Part shown: positions 57,801 through 64,000 of the stretch, piece by piece
Position numbering within the stretch: the first letter of the stretch is position 1
How the letters are laid out: every line of letters begins with the position of its first letter
Assembly: GCA_013398295.1 (NCBI GenBank)
Contig: VZSF01001524.1
Span: 719,384-783,383, forward strand
Source of the DNA: Chionis minor
Lineage: Eukaryota > Chordata > Aves > Charadriiformes > Chionididae
Reading direction: 5' to 3'
DNA length: 64,000 nucleotides
The notes under the pieces: model-generated
Told to the model about the DNA's origin: nothing
What the model saw: the letters and a program-made list of their open reading frames with translations, nothing else
Databases searched by the model: none
Position numbers and translations under genes: made by a program

Positions 57801-58757
57801 ACGTTGTCTGTCAGCATCACTGCATCACCCCCGAAGCCAGCGGGAGTCAGCTGTTTCCTCTACAGATCCCCTTTTCCCTTGAGCGCTGGTGCTATAAATA
57901 TCTCCTGAAATCAGATTGGAAAAAACCCACGACTAACTTACCAAGCGCTAAAATTTGCCTTTTGAAGATCTGTGTGCTAGGATGTGATTCAGACAGGGCC
58001 AGAGAGGAGGCTCTCTGAAATCCTGGGTGGGAAACATCTTCTGTCCTCCAAAGCGTATGAGTAGGTGACCAGTTCCAGTGAAAGCCTTCACTTGTATGGA
58101 AAGTTAAAAGCAAGAATCAAGCTAGCCCAGCTACTCCATCCTTCCGCTCTCCTGCGTGCAGTGCCTTGGAAGTCTGACTCAGTCCTTCGGTATACATTTA
58201 TTTACGAGCAATATGTTGTGTAGGGTGGCTTGCTGTACAGCAGCTGTTCCCTTGCAGAGAGGCATGGAGAAAAAGGGGATATCTTGTTCCTGGTGTGTTG
58301 TGAGGGATTTCCTGGGCACCACGCTCTTAGGGATGGTACCGGAGTACCAGCCTGACAGCGGATCTCGCAAAAGTCCATCAAATTTCAATGTCATTTGCAG
58401 TCATAAATGTTTACTTTATGTCTAGACATAACACTGTCTGACACTTCATAAGCACCCGGCTGAGCTCCTTGATGTCTGTGGGTAACAGAAACCTTACTGT
58501 GCAAGTCTTACCTGTTCCTTTCTGCGTTGCAGGCCTGAAAGCTGGTGATGAAATTGTGGAGATTAACAAGAAAGCTGCTGAGGATCTGGACTCAGCTTCG
58601 CTGAAAGATGCCCTTGTTCAGCCTTCGCTGTGTCTTACCGTGCGCACCTATCCCGAGATAGAGGAAGGGCAGAAACTAATGCAGCCACCACCGCGTCGCT
58701 TGGAAAACTCATCTGACTTGAGTGACAGCGCACTGGCGTTTGCTGGGAGCAGCCAAG
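9038..58757 (+). CDS. TIAM1: TIAM1, Rac1 guanine nucleotide exchange factor; 12 coding exons, 3' part missing
   Basis: This is a spliced gene model, not a continuous ORF. The twelve coding segments listed below join in frame and give 964 complete residues plus one base that match vertebrate TIAM1 in order and almost residue for residue. TIAM1 activates Rac1 (GDP to GTP exchange) at membranes, cell junctions and polarity complexes. Domains inside the window are: N-myristoylation signal (Gly2), Ser-rich regulatory region (about 20-430), first PH domain (about 434-549), coiled coil and extension (about 553-702), Ras-binding domain (about 758-832), PDZ (about 845-929) and the start of the linker. 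The catalytic DH-PH and C-terminus lie beyond 64000. All introns examined have GT...AG ends and phases agree at every join. The paralogue TIAM2 is excluded by the close TIAM1 match and by Tiam1-type PDZ pocket residues. The residue numbering is mine, about 2 higher than human numbering as I recall it. Confidence 0.96.
11076..11116 (+). repeat. Poly-T tract with one ambiguous base
   Basis: This is a 41-base T homopolymer with an N at 11099, the only ambiguous base I saw. The N and length are likely an assembly or sequencing limit, so the true tract length is uncertain. It follows GACGCTGGCTGTGGC and precedes CCCCCAAC. Confidence 0.95.
15067..15083 (+). repeat. Poly-A tract, 17 bases
   Basis: Homopolymer run in the large first coding intron, about 270 bases left of the decayed CR1/L3-like segment. 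Confidence 0.9.
15355..15780 (-). repeat. Decayed ancient CR1/L3-like fragment
   Basis: The segment CCACACTGGGTCAG, then CCATCCAGCCCAGTACC, resembles the conserved 3' part of old CR1/L3-type elements abundant in turtles and crocodilians, read in reverse orientation. Similarity seems to resume near 15655-15700 (CCTCGGTCATC, then TTTTCCAGGCAGC). Boundaries are approximate, and the middle is too diverged to assign. Confidence 0.45.
22718..22808 (+). repeat. MIR-like SINE fragment
   Basis: The stretch ATCCCCATTTATGGATGGGG, then AAACTGAGGCAG, later AAGGTTACATG and GTGTCACACAG, follows the conserved MIR block (CCCCATTTTACAGATGGGG, AAACTGAGGC, AAGGTCACACAG). It is heavily diverged and has no intact Pol III promoter that I can see. 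Confidence 0.6.
25172..25619 (+). CDS. TIAM1: TIAM1 coding exon 2: residues 324-472 plus first base of 473, start of PHn
   Basis: This exon is 448 bp, entering in phase 0 and leaving in phase 1, with an acceptor CTAG at 25168-25171 and a GT donor at 25620. It starts [10 protein letters not shown] and contains DSGIEG (335-340), a beta-TrCP-degron-like motif. It also contains GVYENF (Tyr386), a YxNx Grb2-SH2 site whose human equivalent is a reported Src target. From about residue 434 (GTVRKAG) the first strands of the N-terminal PH domain begin. A very basic beta1-beta2 region (HKKNKK, then TRRKWK) matches the phosphoinositide-binding face. The exon ends mid-domain at the conserved WVSLK. Confidence 0.97.
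25620..27999 (+). other. TIAM1: TIAM1 intron after coding exon 2 (2.4 kb)
   Basis: This is a phase 1 intron splitting Gly473 inside the PH domain. It contains moderately GC-rich sequence at about 25850-26350 and 26740-26890, and T-rich stretches near 26640-26680. I recognise no repeat family or RNA gene in it. Confidence 0.85.
28000..28172 (+). CDS. TIAM1: TIAM1 coding exon 3: middle of the N-terminal PH domain, residues 473-530
   Basis: This exon is 173 bp. Its first two bases complete Gly473, and it ends in phase 0 at CAG before GT at 28173. The acceptor is a T-rich tract ending TTTTAG. The peptide runs CTLFFYE, then [15 protein letters not shown], then [19 protein letters not shown]. These are typical PH core strands and are essentially identical to mammalian TIAM1. 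The fold directs TIAM1 to the plasma membrane. Confidence 0.97.
28246..28300. repeat. Fossil palindromic-repeat fragment
   Basis: GGTTGAAATCAATGGAAAAA, then TCCTGCTGACTCCAGGACG, then TTTGGGAT keeps the spacing of the TTGAAGTCAATGGGA / TGACTTCAGTGGG dyad seen in the same old repeat class. It is short and decayed. Confidence 0.45.
29041..29122 (+). repeat. CR1 LINE 3' end, 5'-truncated, forward orientation
   Basis: The segment reads CTGCTCTGGCAGGGGGGTTG, then a GATGATCTCTAGAGGTCCC block, then CATTCTGTGATTC. This is the diagnostic 3' terminus of avian CR1 retrotransposons with one terminal ATTCTGTG-type unit. Only about 80 bp remain, a typical 5' truncation without any reverse-transcriptase coding part. 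It lies in the intron after coding exon 3. Confidence 0.9.
31561..31692 (-). repeat. CR1 LINE 3' end, 5'-truncated, reverse orientation
   Basis: It starts ATAGAATCATGG and continues GGGTTGGAAGGGACCTTAAA, then ATCTAGTTCCAACCCCC, and later CATCCAACCTGGCCTTGAAC. This is the reverse complement of a CR1 tail. It retains about 130 bp, with small decay (for example the missing stretch after GGGATACC). No ORF2 coding remains. Confidence 0.93.
32304..32528 (+). CDS. TIAM1: TIAM1 coding exon 4: PH C-terminal helix and coiled coil, residues 531-605
   Basis: This exon is 225 bp with both ends in phase 0. The acceptor is a long polypyrimidine tract ending TTCAG at 32303, and the donor GTAATC is at 32529. 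It opens with the end of the PH domain: SQTELENW, with the near-invariant PH helix tryptophan at 540 and then ITAIHSA. It continues into a charged heptad-like helix ([23 protein letters not shown]). This is the CC part of the PHn-CC-Ex module that binds scaffolds such as CD44, spinophilin and JIP2 in mammals. The run KKKKT follows. Confidence 0.97.
32529..33972 (+). other. TIAM1: TIAM1 intron after coding exon 4 (1.4 kb)
   Basis: This is a phase 0 intron inside the coiled-coil region. Read-through from the exon meets a TAA after seven codons. I see no repeat of a family I recognise. Confidence 0.85.
33973..34158 (+). CDS. TIAM1: TIAM1 coding exon 5: coiled coil and extension (Ex), residues 606-667
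   Basis: This exon is 186 bp, phase 0 to phase 0, with acceptor ACACAG and donor GTAAGT at 34159. The peptide starts [21 protein letters not shown] and continues [15 protein letters not shown] to [14 protein letters not shown]. It is nearly invariant against mammalian TIAM1, where this helical extension packs on the PH domain in PHn-CC-Ex. An upstream in-frame ATG at 33913 is intronic. Confidence 0.97.
34159..36603 (+). other. TIAM1: TIAM1 intron after coding exon 5 (2.4 kb)
   Basis: This is a phase 0 intron. It carries a fossil palindromic repeat piece at about 34488-34545 and a short (TCTG)4 run near 35706-35721. A cluster of open frames at 34975-35890 is an AT/CT-rich artefact without recognisable protein. 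Confidence 0.85.
34488..34545. repeat. Fossil palindromic-repeat fragment (TCAATGGGAGTCTT type)
   Basis: GGGCTTGATCCAAAAGTCCA, then GTGAGGACAATGGGGGTCTT, then TCCAAGG resembles an old amniote palindromic repeat whose consensus runs GGCCTGATCCAAAGCCCA, TTGAAGTCAATGGGAGTC. The second arm appears lost or decayed. Confidence 0.5.
36604..36750 (+). CDS. TIAM1: TIAM1 coding exon 6: basic Ser/Arg-rich linker, residues 668-716
   Basis: This exon is 147 bp, phase 0 to phase 0, with acceptor TTGACAG at 36603 and donor GTAAGT at 36751. The peptide opens [13 protein letters not shown] and contains [15 protein letters not shown] and SKKKQGRP. It is strongly basic with several Ser in RxxS/KRRS contexts, which suits basophilic kinases and possibly nuclear import; that function is inference. 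No start codon is needed because it is internal, and the sequence matches TIAM1 directly. Confidence 0.95.
36751..38825 (+). other. TIAM1: TIAM1 intron after coding exon 6 (2.1 kb)
   Basis: This is a phase 0 intron. A MIR-like fragment lies at about 38510-38602. The remainder shows only A/T-rich tracts. Confidence 0.85.
38510..38602 (+). repeat. MIR-like SINE fragment
   Basis: The sequence CCACTTTACAGGTGGGG, then AAACTGAGCAC, is the MIR-type conserved block. The downstream similarity to the GTCAGTGGCAGAGC region (GTCAGTGTCAGACC) also fits. It is about 90 bp and intronic. Confidence 0.6.
38826..38900 (+). CDS. TIAM1: TIAM1 coding exon 7: short 75-bp linker exon, residues 717-741
   Basis: This is the smallest coding exon in the window, 25 codons, phase 0 on both sides. 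The acceptor CCTCAG ends at 38825 and the donor GTAAAA starts at 38901. The peptide [19 protein letters not shown] and then TVPDGK is the TIAM1 linker between PHn-CC-Ex and the Ras-binding domain. Frame-neutral size means skipping would remove 25 residues without breaking the reading frame. Confidence 0.95.
38901..39954 (+). other. TIAM1: TIAM1 intron after coding exon 7 (1.05 kb)
   Basis: This is the shortest complete intron in the window, phase 0. Apart from an AT-rich tract around 39640-39690, I recognise nothing in it. Confidence 0.85.
39955..40125 (+). CDS. TIAM1: TIAM1 coding exon 8: first half of the Ras-binding domain, residues 742-798
   Basis: This exon is 171 bp, phase 0 to phase 0. 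The acceptor CTTTAG ends at 39954 and the donor GTAAAG begins at 40126. After a divergent start (REKEVTLSS) the RBD follows: [15 protein letters not shown], then [17 protein letters not shown] and LEMICK. This ubiquitin-like domain binds active H-Ras and other Ras GTPases in TIAM1, linking Ras to Rac. The split before THQLDH is the known family exon border. Confidence 0.97.
41457..41532. repeat. Fossil palindromic (MITE-like) amniote repeat
   Basis: The left arm GGCCAAATCCTCAGCTGG, then GTAAATTGGTGTAGCTCCA, faces a right arm GCTGCTGAGAATCTGGTC that is its partial reverse complement. This resembles an old palindromic repeat I know from reptile and bird genomes, with a GATCCTCAGCTGGTGTAAAT-type arm. 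I assign no family name with certainty. Confidence 0.55.
42978..42993 (+). repeat. (CAA)5 microsatellite
   Basis: Five consecutive CAA units interrupt AT-rich sequence in the intron after coding exon 8. A similar short AAC run occurs at about 11741-11757. Confidence 0.8.
43560..43790 (+). promoter_or_regulatory. CpG-rich intronic block, possible alternative promoter
   Basis: About 230 bases are strongly G+C-rich with many CpG dinucleotides (GGGGCGCGGGC, GCCCGGGGGCGGGCGGTGG, CCCCGCGGGG), in sharp contrast to surrounding AT-rich intron. GGGCGG-type GC boxes are present near 43670. A GTGAGT donor-like site lies at 43644. No transcript evidence is available, so this may equally be a GC-rich intronic island with no promoter role. 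Confidence 0.3.
45964..46068 (+). CDS. TIAM1: TIAM1 coding exon 9: second half of the Ras-binding domain, residues 799-833
   Basis: This exon is 105 bp, phase 0 to phase 0. The acceptor TTGCAG ends at 45963 and the donor GTAATG starts at 46069. The peptide [19 protein letters not shown] continues to [12 protein letters not shown]. It completes the RBD and is followed by the short RBD-PDZ connector encoded in the next exon. The intron before it, 5.8 kb, is one of the longer ones. Confidence 0.97.
46862..46877 (+). repeat. Poly-A tract, 16 bases
   Basis: Homopolymer run in the intron after coding exon 9, in AT-rich sequence. Confidence 0.9.
47888..47970 (+). repeat. Compound trinucleotide microsatellite (AAT/AAC/ACC/AAT/ATC)
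   Basis: Blocks of TAA, then CAA, then CCA, then AAT and finally CAT repeats succeed one another in about 83 bases, each unit differing by one base from the previous. This looks like stepwise point mutation and spreading within one tandem array. It is intronic. Confidence 0.92.
50013..50094 (+). CDS. TIAM1: TIAM1 coding exon 10: RBD-PDZ connector and first PDZ strand, residues 834-860 plus first base of 861
   Basis: This exon is 82 bp, phase 0 to phase 1. The acceptor has a long T tract ending TTCAG at 50012 and the donor is GTGAGT at 50095. The peptide begins [21 protein letters not shown]. The last codons IY plus a split Gly set up the PDZ carboxylate-binding loop (YGFSL), completed by the next exon. 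It is more divergent from mammals than its neighbours (for example the VSSDIY segment). Confidence 0.95.
51829..51857 (+). repeat. Poly-A tract, 29 bases
   Basis: This is an uninterrupted run of 29 A, the longest pure homopolymer in the window. I see no recognisable upstream retroposed cDNA body or flanking duplication, so a processed pseudogene origin is not supported. Confidence 0.9.
52165..52310 (+). repeat. MIR-like SINE fragment
   Basis: A central CAAGATACTTCACAAG, then CATTAATCTTGACAA, then TTATCTCCATTTAACAGACG matches the order of the MIR conserved region (GCACTTTAC, TTAATCCTCACAA, TATCCCCATTTTACAGATG). It is diverged, with an unclear left border. Confidence 0.6.
53155..53266 (+). repeat. 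TA/TG/CA-rich imperfect dinucleotide repeat
   Basis: Alternating purine-pyrimidine sequence with TATATATATATGTG, ACACATGCACACACA and several ATACACATATATG units runs for about 110 bases. It is imperfect, so an old or low-mutability microsatellite. Z-DNA potential is inference. Confidence 0.85.
55148..55234 (+). CDS. TIAM1: TIAM1 coding exon 11: PDZ core, residues 861-889 plus first base of 890
   Basis: This exon is 87 bp, phase 1 on both sides. The acceptor TCTCTAG ends at 55147 and the donor GTAAAA begins at 55235. It encodes [18 protein letters not shown] and then [11 protein letters not shown], which is the carboxylate-binding loop, strand B and the following strands of the PDZ domain. 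In mammals the TIAM1 PDZ binds syndecan-1 and CADM1 C-termini. Its symmetric phase means exon skipping would keep frame but destroy the ligand loop. Confidence 0.96.
55235..58532 (+). other. TIAM1: TIAM1 intron after coding exon 11 (3.3 kb)
   Basis: This is a phase 1 intron splitting Gly890. It contains GC-richer sequence around 55960-56280 and 57540-57740, without coding homology that I recognise. Confidence 0.85.
58533..58757 (+). CDS. TIAM1: TIAM1 coding exon 12: end of PDZ and start of linker, residues 890-964 plus first base of 965 (last exon in window)
   Basis: This exon is 225 bp, phase 1 to phase 1. The acceptor GTTGCAG ends at 58532 and the donor is GTATTG at 58758. The peptide starts [12 protein letters not shown], contains the PDZ helix (LKDAL, 913-917) and ends the domain at LTVRTYP. 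It then enters a Pro/Ser-rich linker ([19 protein letters not shown]). Pocket residues Leu913, Lys914, Leu917 and Leu922 line up with human Leu911, Lys912, Leu915 and Leu920, which set Tiam1-type specificity. The linker has diverged. The next exon is not in the window. Confidence 0.95.
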
Positions 58758-61700
58758 GTATTGGGTTCAACGTAGAAATTACCAGGAGGGAGGATTCACG
58801 CTCACAATGTGATGGTGTAATCCCATTGATCCCTGCATGTGACCTCCATGGTGGAAGTGAGAGGAATTACAGTCTGAATGCGCCGGGCAGATAATACGTG
58901 GGAGCTCTGGAAGCCGTAGGGTATAATCTGCGGTAGCAATGAAGGATGACTGTGGACACGGTTAGGCTGTGAAACGTATGTCACCACCAAATGCATGTCA
59001 CATCATCTGGCTGTGCTTACAGCGAGTCACAGAACTAATTGCTCCCTTCTGGGCTGCTCAGGAGGTGCCTTTACCTCTGGATTTGCTCACAAGATACACG
59101 CATGGCAGGGAAGGAAGAGGGGATAAGCATTCACCCTCTCTGGGATTAGCCAGGAGCACTGGAGCCCCGTGTGTTTGATGAGATGCATAAATAACTCACA
59201 AGGACAGTTCAAAACACTTAAAGGTAGGGATTGATATTACAGCCAAACGTGTCTAACTGGTCCCACAGCACACTGTGGTGGGACGGGGCATTCCTGTCCA
59301 CCGCGCTCCCCCATTCAGAGAACTGAACTGGCAGAAGAAAAATCCCTAGCAAATATGAATTGTTTGCCACTAGTTTCGCTTCCTGAACCAGCTGAGGCCA
59401 AGTACCTGTGCTGGGATTAAGGGAAGTGGCTGTAGAAGAGCAGGACCGCCTCCTTGACGGTTGCTAGCCATTACCTCTGTAAGACAGCAATGTTGGGAAT
59501 TGCATTGGGATAGCAGGAAATCTGTACCGTGTCTCTTCTTACTTGCCTGCTTAGTCAGGTCTTACCTGACAGCTTCTAAATGCCCCCCTGTACTTGAGAA
59601 TGGAAGAGGATACTGGATGTACCTTCTTGCTTTAGCTTTTATGAATGATTTAAAATACAGGAAAAATGAATGGAATGGCCAAAAAGAGGTAGTTTCCAGA
59701 TAATCAAAACTATTCTGAGCTGAGGTAAATTTTGGCTTCCAGTCAAAAATAAATGGTGTCGGAATATGTCAGAATAATTTGTTTTCTCCGCAAAGTAAAG
59801 GTTTCAGAAATGTCAAAATAATTGTTTTGATAACGATGAAATGGTTTTGGTTTGGGCATTTGAAATAAAAAACTGGAGCAGGAGCGGGGCGGCTCATGCG
59901 CTTTGCCGGGGTTAAAGTCAGCCTTCTCCCAGGACGTGTCTGACTGATAGCTGCAACCACTCGATGTAGGGGCTTCTAGGAGGAGTCTGGGAGCAAACTG
60001 GAGCTGACCCAGGAGCAGTGTGAGTGCATTAGCGTGATGCTGAGCTGGAGCAAATGAGCCTCAGTGAAAGATAGCTTGCCTGGGCTCGGGACCAAGCTGA
60101 CTCATCTCTGCCTGCAAAGGGTCACAGAGGTACAGCCTGCCTCTCCGGACGCTGCTCTGGTTTTGCTTAAAATATTTACTGAAAGTGATCTAGCAAAAAT
60201 GTAATTGTTCAGGTGATGGGAACATGTAGTGGGGAAAGAGAAAGCTGGACCCGTAGTCTTACTTGGAGGAGCGTGGTTTTCATAGCAAGTGGAATAGCGT
60301 GAACAAGAAAGCTTAAAAACAGCTTATTGCAAATACCTCTGAGGGAATTGATAAAAGCAACCTCACATAAGATGTGGGATAAACTCCCAAAGGCAGTTAA
60401 AATTAAACACTTTCAGAAGGACATTTTTTCCCTTTCAGTTTTCATCGAACTTTTCCCAGATAGGCTTTTGTGCTGAAAAATCAAACTCATCTTGTACGTT
60501 TTTATAGCTGGCCACAAGATGCCCCCATTTCCTCCTGCTTGAACACCAGCTCTTTGCGGGCCCCATTCTTTTGTCCTTGCTTGTGTGTTTTAAACCCTGA
60601 GTGCTGAGTCTCCGTACCCTGACTTTCCACTGAAGTGAATATCTGCCCTGGGTGCAGAGAATTGGGAACTGGGACTTTTGTATATACGCAACGTAGCGAT
60701 TTTTAAGGCAGAGCCAGTCACATTTCATAACAGGGAGTCTCAACAGCTGGCCTCAACAAGCGGTTTCTCTGCCACTGTCAGTTCTCTGCATCATTATTTT
60801 GAGGGTCTTCGAGGGGTCCTTTTCCTTGCTGGGGATGAGATAAGTGCACGGTTTGCCAAATGTGTCTGAAGAGCCTAGCGTTTGCCTTTTGACATTGCGC
60901 AGAATAACGCTGGATGCACCATGTGAAATGAAAACAGAGGATGTGGCTGATGGACATGCTATAGCAAAATCAGACCTCCCGCCTCTGCTGCTGTGTAGAC
61001 ACGACTTCCTTTGTGCTGCTCCCAACTCGAGTCATGTCTGTCCTCCTTTGTAAGCTTCCCCTGCGCTGGGTTTTTGTGGTTATCGCAGTGGTGTGGAACG
61101 GCTGCTTGTTTTTCCGTGTCCTGCAGTGAGCACGTGAACTGCCTGGTGGGCCAAAGCTCCTGCTTCTTAAATAGCTCCCCAGGATGGGCAGTAAGCTTGA
61201 AGGCTTCCTTTTCCCTTCAGATTTCTCCCGGTACAGCTGCCCTTTGCTTTTGGAGTCCTGTAGTCAGCTCCTTTGCTGGACTCTCTCTTTCAGGCGACAG
61301 GCATCACAGAAGGTAGAGCTTTCTTGACATTTACTTTCCTTCAAAATGCAGCAAACGTTGAGGTGGGAATCACCTTCATTCCTCCTCAAAGTGGGAGAAA
61401 TACTTCTTTAACCAACAGAAGCAGCACAATAGCTCATCAGCGGATGTGCAGGTGTCTCTGGCAGCTTCTGAAAGCGCCTGTAGTTGTCATATGAAATATG
61501 CCTCTGAAGACTGACGTTAAGACAGTGTTTAAAGCTGAACAACGCCGATGCTCTAATTTGGGATGACTTAGCCTGAGGTGGGAGTGAAATCAAGGATCTG
61601 CACCCAAGTGTGCGATTGGGAGGCAGGTGTTTTGATCTTCCCCATCAATTTCTCTAAAAAAAAATTTTTTCTCTAAACCCCACCATGTTTTACTGAAGCC

Positions 61701-64000
61701 TTTCTTCTTCAGGCCCTGTGCCTTTTCATGGATTCATTACCTAAAATGGGATCCATGCGAAATTTTAAAAAGAGGTATGTGCTTTCATTTTGGAGCTTGT
61801 AGCTCTATCTTACATTTTTGGTCTCAGCTCCACAGCTTCTTGTAGAGAGCAGTCAAGTATGAAATACCCACTGACCCATTTATTTGTGTCCTTGTTGATT
61901 ACTAGCAGTTTGGCTGGCTAGGCAGATCAGCTTAGTGATTCCTGTTATATGCTTTATTTATAGCATGCAGATTTTTTCTTCGGTCCTGAAGTGGCTCGCC
62001 CCCCTTTCAGCAGGGGGGTGAAACATTGCTAGGCCAGAATGCCAGCAGGTATAAATCACCTGTAGGCACATCCATTCTCCAGAAATTCAGGGTCTGGTTG
62101 ATGGATCGTGCTGATGTCCTATCATTATCTTCTTCACTGGCGATTCTTCATCGGCTGTGGAGGCAGCAAAGGGTAGATTTTTTGTGTGAGGCAAATGATG
62201 TTGCGCGTCTTTCAACAGAAAGATGCTATGTTACTCTTTTTTTTTTTTTTTTTTAAAGGAAGCTTTCCTAAGGCCTTATTACTCAGTGGGAGGTCTTCCG
62301 GGAGCAAAGCAGGGCTGTGTTTCTGGGAGTCGACCTCCCTGAAGTGACTGCCAGTGCTCCTGTTAAATACGACGTCTCTTACAGCTGTTTCATTATCTGG
62401 AACTACTTTGTATATACTGAGGTTGGGGCTAGAGCTGCAAATCAGCTCTGTGACAGTGGTTACTTCATTGTGTTTACTTAACAGGTTATTCTTGAAATGA
62501 CCTTTGATTTTATATCTCTAACTGATGTGAAAAATACCATCTTGGGTATGAGATATACTTTCCCCTTGGAATTTGTGCTGCATCAGGCTTGCAGAGCCAC
62601 AAGTTTTGTTCCTTTCATCTCTTATTGTTTTTCCTGGCTTTCAGTCTTCTCTCTTGCTAATGCAGCCTGCATAAATCTGGTTGAGGAGGACTAGCTCTCA
62701 TTCTGTCTGGAGCCCTGCAGCATGTTTTCCATATTGCCTAAATGGATCAGTGAGAGCTGTCTCCCCTCTCCATGAGGAGTGTTTCGTCTCCCCAGCCTGC
62801 TCCACTGAATCCAGGGAATGAGCGCCTGAGGGCTGGAAACACAGCCTCACTTCTCCCCGAAATCATAAAGGAGGTATTTTGTTGTTAGAAAGGGATTTGG
62901 GGATTTGGGAAGGGGAGTGGGGAGCACTATCCGTATTTGTTCTTGGTCTCCCCACAATTCACTACCTTTTTTACTCTGGTGTAGAGTTTCTGAGGTTTAG
63001 GCTTTGCATGCTCCTGTATTTTGGAGACCTCTAGCATGAGGGATAACTCTGCAGGGATAACCGAGCGCCATATAAATCACCGTGCAGAATGTATAAATGA
63101 TAAAAAAGAAAGTACCCCCCTGTTTTGAATGGGTATATTAATCTTCTAGATATGAAGCAGGTAGGTATTTTTAAGGAGTCTATTATGTTGTCATTCAGAC
63201 AGCAGGAGAACCAGAGGCTGAAGCTTAAAACACACTATGAAGACCAAAACCAAAGTTGCACTATAAGAATGGCCATTATTTTTCATTCCATCCTCATCCT
63301 GTCACAGGTCCCCTTAGGCTAAGTAATACGGATTTCAGAACAAGCTGAGACTAACAGTAACCTTAATTTGTTCAGGGTTATTTTCCTGAGGCAGATGACT
63401 AATTTCATACCTTTCGTAGCATGTTCAAAAATACTGTTATCATTCAGTGATTGATTTAACAATTCTAGGGGCATTTACTGCAGCGGCAATCTGAGGGTCC
63501 TGCATATAATTAATGAGACACATGCAGAACTATTGTTTGCGACATCTATTTTCTAAAAGCTTAAAAGCCAGAGCTCGAGGATGGTGCCTCAGTCAGAATT
63601 GCATTCGGAGGTCTCATCCCTGGCTTTTCTAAAGTCCGCCTGAGCTGCTGGTGAAATGAGCAGCGAGGCTATTAGCACGTTAGTTTTGGCACTGCGGCTT
63701 TGGGTTTCTGACCCTTTGCGTTTTAGCTGCAGTAAGCGTACCTGCTCCCATCCTTTCTAATCCGAATATTCTTGCTGTGTTGCCGCTCCCCCTGCCGGCT
63801 CTGCCAGCCCGAGCCTGCGGCACGGCACTTGCAGAAGAAAAGGCTTTTTTCTGATCTCAGTGCCCCTGGTTTCCAAGGTCCCTGAGCACATGCTTCATTT
63901 TTACGTCTATGAAAACTCCTGTTTGTGCCAAAGGGGCTACTCGAGCATATGACAAGTGTCTGACTAGGCTCCTGACCTGGGGAGGGCGAAAAGTGACCGT
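58758..64000 (+). other. TIAM1: TIAM1 intron after coding exon 12, running off the right edge
   Basis: The donor at 58758 has no recognisable downstream partner exon before 64000. The next exon should start with two bases completing a Gly-type codon and lead toward the DH domain. I see no such peptide. Contents are a poly-T at 62237-62254 and ordinary AT-rich intron. Confidence 0.75.
62237..62254 (+). repeat. Poly-T tract, 18 bases
   Basis: Homopolymer run in the last intron. It could serve as a polypyrimidine tract, but no AG with a coding exon follows closely. Confidence 0.9.

Noticed and set aside
58758..58894. In-frame read-through of the last exon into the intron, giving a 45-residue tail
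   Set aside because: A canonical donor sits at 58758, the tail resembles no TIAM1 protein, and AATAAA-type hexamers further on are no more than expected by chance in AT-rich sequence.
61294..61314. Acceptor-like CTTTCAG followed 20 bases later by a GTAGAG donor, considered as the next exon
   Set aside because: The 19-20 base insert gives no TIAM1 linker peptide and breaks the expected frame.
1..64000. Search for CRISPR arrays, operons, tRNA or rRNA genes and a novel multi-gene system
   Set aside because: The window is a single spliced vertebrate gene with introns; no regularly spaced direct repeats, cloverleaf or gene clusters were seen.

Overview
The window is vertebrate nuclear DNA, almost certainly avian, and carries the 5' and middle part of one large multi-exon gene on the + strand: TIAM1, the Rac1-specific guanine nucleotide exchange factor. 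Exons of 75 to 969 bp are separated by kilobase-scale AT-rich introns with GT...AG borders. Two short 5'-truncated CR1-type LINE tails, the dominant interspersed repeat of birds, lie in introns, along with decayed MIR-like and palindromic amniote repeats. The bird call rests on CR1, modest intron size and near-mammalian protein identity; I cannot name the species.

Layout. 1-9026 is the end of a 5' intron, with no coding exon seen. The first coding exon (start codon at 9038) encodes residues 1-323. Eleven further coding exons follow at 25172-25619, 28000-28172, 32304-32528, 33973-34158, 36604-36750, 38826-38900, 39955-40125, 45964-46068, 50013-50094, 55148-55234 and 58533-58757. They splice in phase into 964 complete codons plus one base. 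58758-64000 is intron; the gene runs off the right edge. The catalytic DH-PH module and C-terminus are outside the window.

Together the exons encode a myristoylation-type N-terminus, a long Ser-rich regulatory region with 14-3-3-, Grb2/Src- and beta-TrCP-like motifs, the PHn-CC-Ex membrane and scaffold module, the Ras-binding domain, the PDZ domain and the start of the linker to DH-PH. In the known family this half localises the GEF and holds it in check, and the missing half activates Rac.

I found no second gene, tRNA, rRNA, CRISPR array or operon-like structure, and no convincing undescribed system. The observations most worth checking are a CpG-rich block near 43.6 kb with an in-phase potential alternative first exon, a homeodomain-motif-rich intronic stretch near 45.3 kb, and several fossil palindromic repeats in the introns.
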